DNA of 64,000 bases from Blastobasis lacticolella (Eukaryota; Arthropoda; Insecta; Lepidoptera; Blastobasidae), in contig LR990048.1 in assembly GCA_905147135.1 (NCBI GenBank), positions 6,060,563 through 6,124,562 of the forward strand, read 5' to 3'. Made by a program: the position numbers and the translations under genes. A model generated the notes under the pieces. The model was not told the DNA's origin. It did not search any database and was given only the letters and a program-made list of their open reading frames with translations. Below are positions 51,404 to 64,000 of the stretch, in pieces; the first letter of the stretch is position 1, and each line of letters opens with the position of its first letter.

Positions 51404-52389
51404 GCTCTATTTCATGTAAATTTTACATGAACCAAGGAGCGCTGAGTTTGGTTAACTTATCATGGTAATTAGTGCCTTTTACTGGCGAACTGGGCGAACG
51501 CTAACGAAAGAACGTAGATAGGTATTGACGCAAGCAAACGATTACTTCATTAGCTCAGAAGGTTTAATCACAAAACTCACAAATATACATATACAAGTCC
51601 CAGTAATAATTACCTACTGTCAGAAAGTCTATTTTGTAGCTGTGACGTAGGAAAACCCTCTGCAAATAATTACAGGCTGTCGTAATCACAGAGGGCGCAT
51701 AGGCCAGAGTTGTATTACAAAAGCCTTTGTTGTCCGGTTTGTTAAATGCCCGGCAGCTTTTTTACTTTAGGCAGGAATTCCTCGGGTTAGTAAAGCACTA
51801 TAACTAGATACAATTAAATTTTATAACAGTTTTATAAAATTTGTTGAAAATATAATTGATAATACCTACCAATATAGACCGGATTAAAAACTTTGAAGGC
51901 GAAATTCTAGAAGCAAAACATATTACTTTTTGGTAACCTATGTGTAGATACCAGACGGTAATAGTTACATTGTATATTATAAGTACCAACCGAATAATTA
52001 TTTCGAACTTAAATAATTGCCAATTATATACATAAAAGACTATATTACAAGACTGAAGCGGCTACTACCCAATTTTTTTGCTAATAAGATATGGGGAATA
52101 ATAAACGTCACGGTAGTATCACTGTAACTTTTCACGAAGGATCTATATTACAAAATCAAAATGAAGCACTTATTCGAAGTGAAATTCGTGAGGCCTATAA
52201 GCAAAAAAATTAGGTAATACATCAATCACTAAGAGTTTCATACCGCTTTCGTAGAAGGATAGATGCTCATACATAACTGTGCCGCGAGTAACGCTGCCTT
52301 AAACTTGTTACAACTAACATTTTAGAATGCGTTAAAATTACATTTCTTCAGAACAAAATATGTCTTGTGATAATAACATTGGGATGTAA

Positions 52390-52398
<9 letters not shown>

Positions 52399-52484
<86 letters not shown>
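52399..52484. repeat. (TA)n microsatellite
   Basis: About 43 uninterrupted TA dinucleotides. Confidence 0.97.
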
Positions 52485-52485
<1 letters not shown>

Positions 52486-53644
52486 TATATAGGCATCATT
52501 ATGTATTGTGCCTAGAGAAAATATTAAACGGTAACTACTTCGATGAAGACCTAAAAGGGTCCAAATGTCAGAAGTAAACCTTTACTGCTGTCTGACAGTT
52601 GACTGCAAAGGAGTACTACTTGTGGTCTTTTTTATGTAGATACCTTTTACTTAAACCTATATTAAACTGCTGGACCACTTTACATTTAAATTTATAACAA
52701 GTAATGAGTAAACTACTTATCTAAATGTACTTACACAAATATTTATATTTCAAGCACCAGATACTTTGGCGTTATAAAATAAAATACAGAATGTATAATA
52801 TAATATTCGTGATGTTTGAAGTATTTCTTATCGGTTCAATAACTACAGTAATCTCGGAATTAATTTCTTTATACATATTCACATAATTCTAATTATTTTT
52901 ACATGCCATAATTTAAATATAATATAAATATGTATTAAATATAAAATATATTATAGGTAGAGTGTTTTTGAGGTAGGTACTTGGACATTTTAAATGTTAT
53001 AAAAATTTACTTATAAGTAGATATAACATGATTTTTAAAATGTGTAAATACCCCAAAAAACATTTTTTTTAAATATTTTGTTGACATGAAATGGTGAAGG
53101 CTTTATTTAAAAAATATTGAAGCCATTTTAATGATGATCTTGAGCATAAAAGCACACAACTGGCTAAAATTACCTTCAAAAATCAAAGTTTTTGACCACT
53201 CTTTAGAGCTATAAACCAATGGTATAAAAAAGAATAACGCGGCGATATCTTACAAAACATCCTTTAGGTACATAAGAAATGTTACAAGTTCATAAATATT
53301 TTCTCAGAAATACGAAAAAAATTATCTCTAAAACTGGATAATGTCATTATTTTATAGGAATTCGATGTTTACTTAATATACAATTATATACAAGTAAAAT
53401 ATAATTTAAAAACGATTGTGTAATTTATCTACTTATAAAAACACAATTAAAATCACCCAAAAAAGTGTGCAAAAACGCAAAAAAATTATCATTAAAAATA
53501 ACACAAAGCTAAGGAGCCTGCTCGATTACAGTGCGACAAGGATCTCATTATTGTGCGGTTGTGCTCGAGAGCACTAAACCTTAATCTAAGATTTTCCAGA
53601 TCAGTCAGGTAATTACAGTAGAGTTACAATATACTAGTTTCAAT

Positions 53645-53813
53645 GTATTGTGGTAGAGCGACTGCCTCACCAGATTGTAGGGATCATCACGATTTTGTCC
53701 CTCACCGTAAGAGTATCGAAGGGTTCAACTAAGGTACCTGCATAACTCAGAAAAGAGTCGAAGCCTCTCGCTTACGAGTCAGACCCCTTAACCAGCGACG
53801 CTCCTATGATCCT
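53645..53813 (-). repeat. tRNA-derived SINE, family A, eroded
   Basis: Plus strand: ATCACGATTTTGTCCCTCAC, ATAACTCAGAAAAGAGTCG and CCTCTCGCTTACGAGTCAGA, complements of the family-A body and head. Confidence 0.75.
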
Positions 53814-53830
53814 TGTCTCACTCACTGTAA

Positions 53831-53986
53831 TGGTGCGTTCAGATGCACGTCATGTAGCCTCGCACTACGGCCGCGATCGGCGGCGAGCGCGAGCACGGGC
53901 ACGAGCGCGTGCACTAACAGCTTCTTTACATGCTTGTGCCCGTGTTTGTGCTCGTTAAATGTCGCTTTGAGCGTCTGAACGCACCA
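53831..53986. mobile_element. MITE with TGGTGCGTTCAGA ends
   Basis: Terminal TGGTGCGTTCAGA and TCTGAACGCACCA are perfect inverses. The GC-rich interior contains a second inverted pair, GAGCACGGGCAC and GTGCCCGTGTTTGTGCTC (with a bulge). Confidence 0.85.
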
Positions 53987-54180
53987 TGATAAATAAGTTT
54001 AAATACATCAATAAAATAAATAACAATATCCGACTGGATTAACTACGCTATTTTGTTATCACCCGATTGGCTAAGTCGAAAATGGCGCGAAAGATCCTAT
54101 TTCCCGCCCCCACTTTCCTACCTTCGCCGCGTTAAGTACTGATGGTAGAGATGGAGACGCCAGTGAGACGCTAGATGTCG

Positions 54181-64000
<9,820 letters not shown>

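Larger units (their letters stand above)
51404..54180. other. Intergenic or QPCT 3' UTR
   Basis: Very AT-rich. It holds the TA microsatellite, a family-A SINE and a 156-bp MITE. TTTATT at 53102-53107 could be the minus-strand polyadenylation signal for QPCT. No gene. Confidence 0.4.

Overview
The window is eukaryotic, intron-rich, AT-rich DNA, most probably from a moth or butterfly. The evidence is the density of tRNA-derived SINEs, RTE and Jockey non-LTR elements, TA- and 8-bp-TSD MITEs and mariner remnants, together with three genes whose closest family members by eye are metazoan. There are no operons, bacterial genes or CRISPR arrays. Three host genes could be assembled by joining exons with matching splice phase.

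(1) Minus strand, 36329 down to 11676: a complete 11-exon DEDD deadenylase-family gene of 565 codons plus stop. It has the PARN-type catalytic core and ends in a hydrophobic C-terminal tail, which points to the piRNA 3'-end trimming enzyme PNLDC1/Trimmer. Its introns (73 nt to 9.9 kb) are packed with transposons, foldback elements and a 44-bp perfect palindrome.

(2) Plus strand, 40002 to 46993: a five-exon gene of about 523 codons with only the N-terminal half of a SNF2 ATPase. The Walker A and DExx motifs are degenerate, and the tail is long, charged and carries a basic nuclear-localisation-like cluster. This architecture recalls Drosophila SuUR. Its first intron holds an antisense, internally deleted Jockey element inserted a few bases past the splice donor.

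(3) Minus strand, 54181 to beyond 64000: the last two coding exons of a glutaminyl-peptide cyclotransferase (QPCT).

Genes 1 and 2 are divergent, with about 3.7 kb of transposon-rich DNA between them. Genes 2 and 3 are convergent. The rest, roughly 1-11.6 kb, 47-54 kb and the 7.9-kb QPCT intron, is intergenic or intronic repeat sequence. Several elements have boundaries fixed here by target-site duplications: two hAT-like elements of 972 and 389 bp, a smaller hAT-like MITE, two TA-flanked MITE copies, a mariner deletion derivative, a palindromic MITE with a 6-bp duplication, a Jockey copy, and three copies of a SINE-like family whose tail resembles that of the local RTE element. Possible coding sequence at 693-1130 is noted with low confidence.
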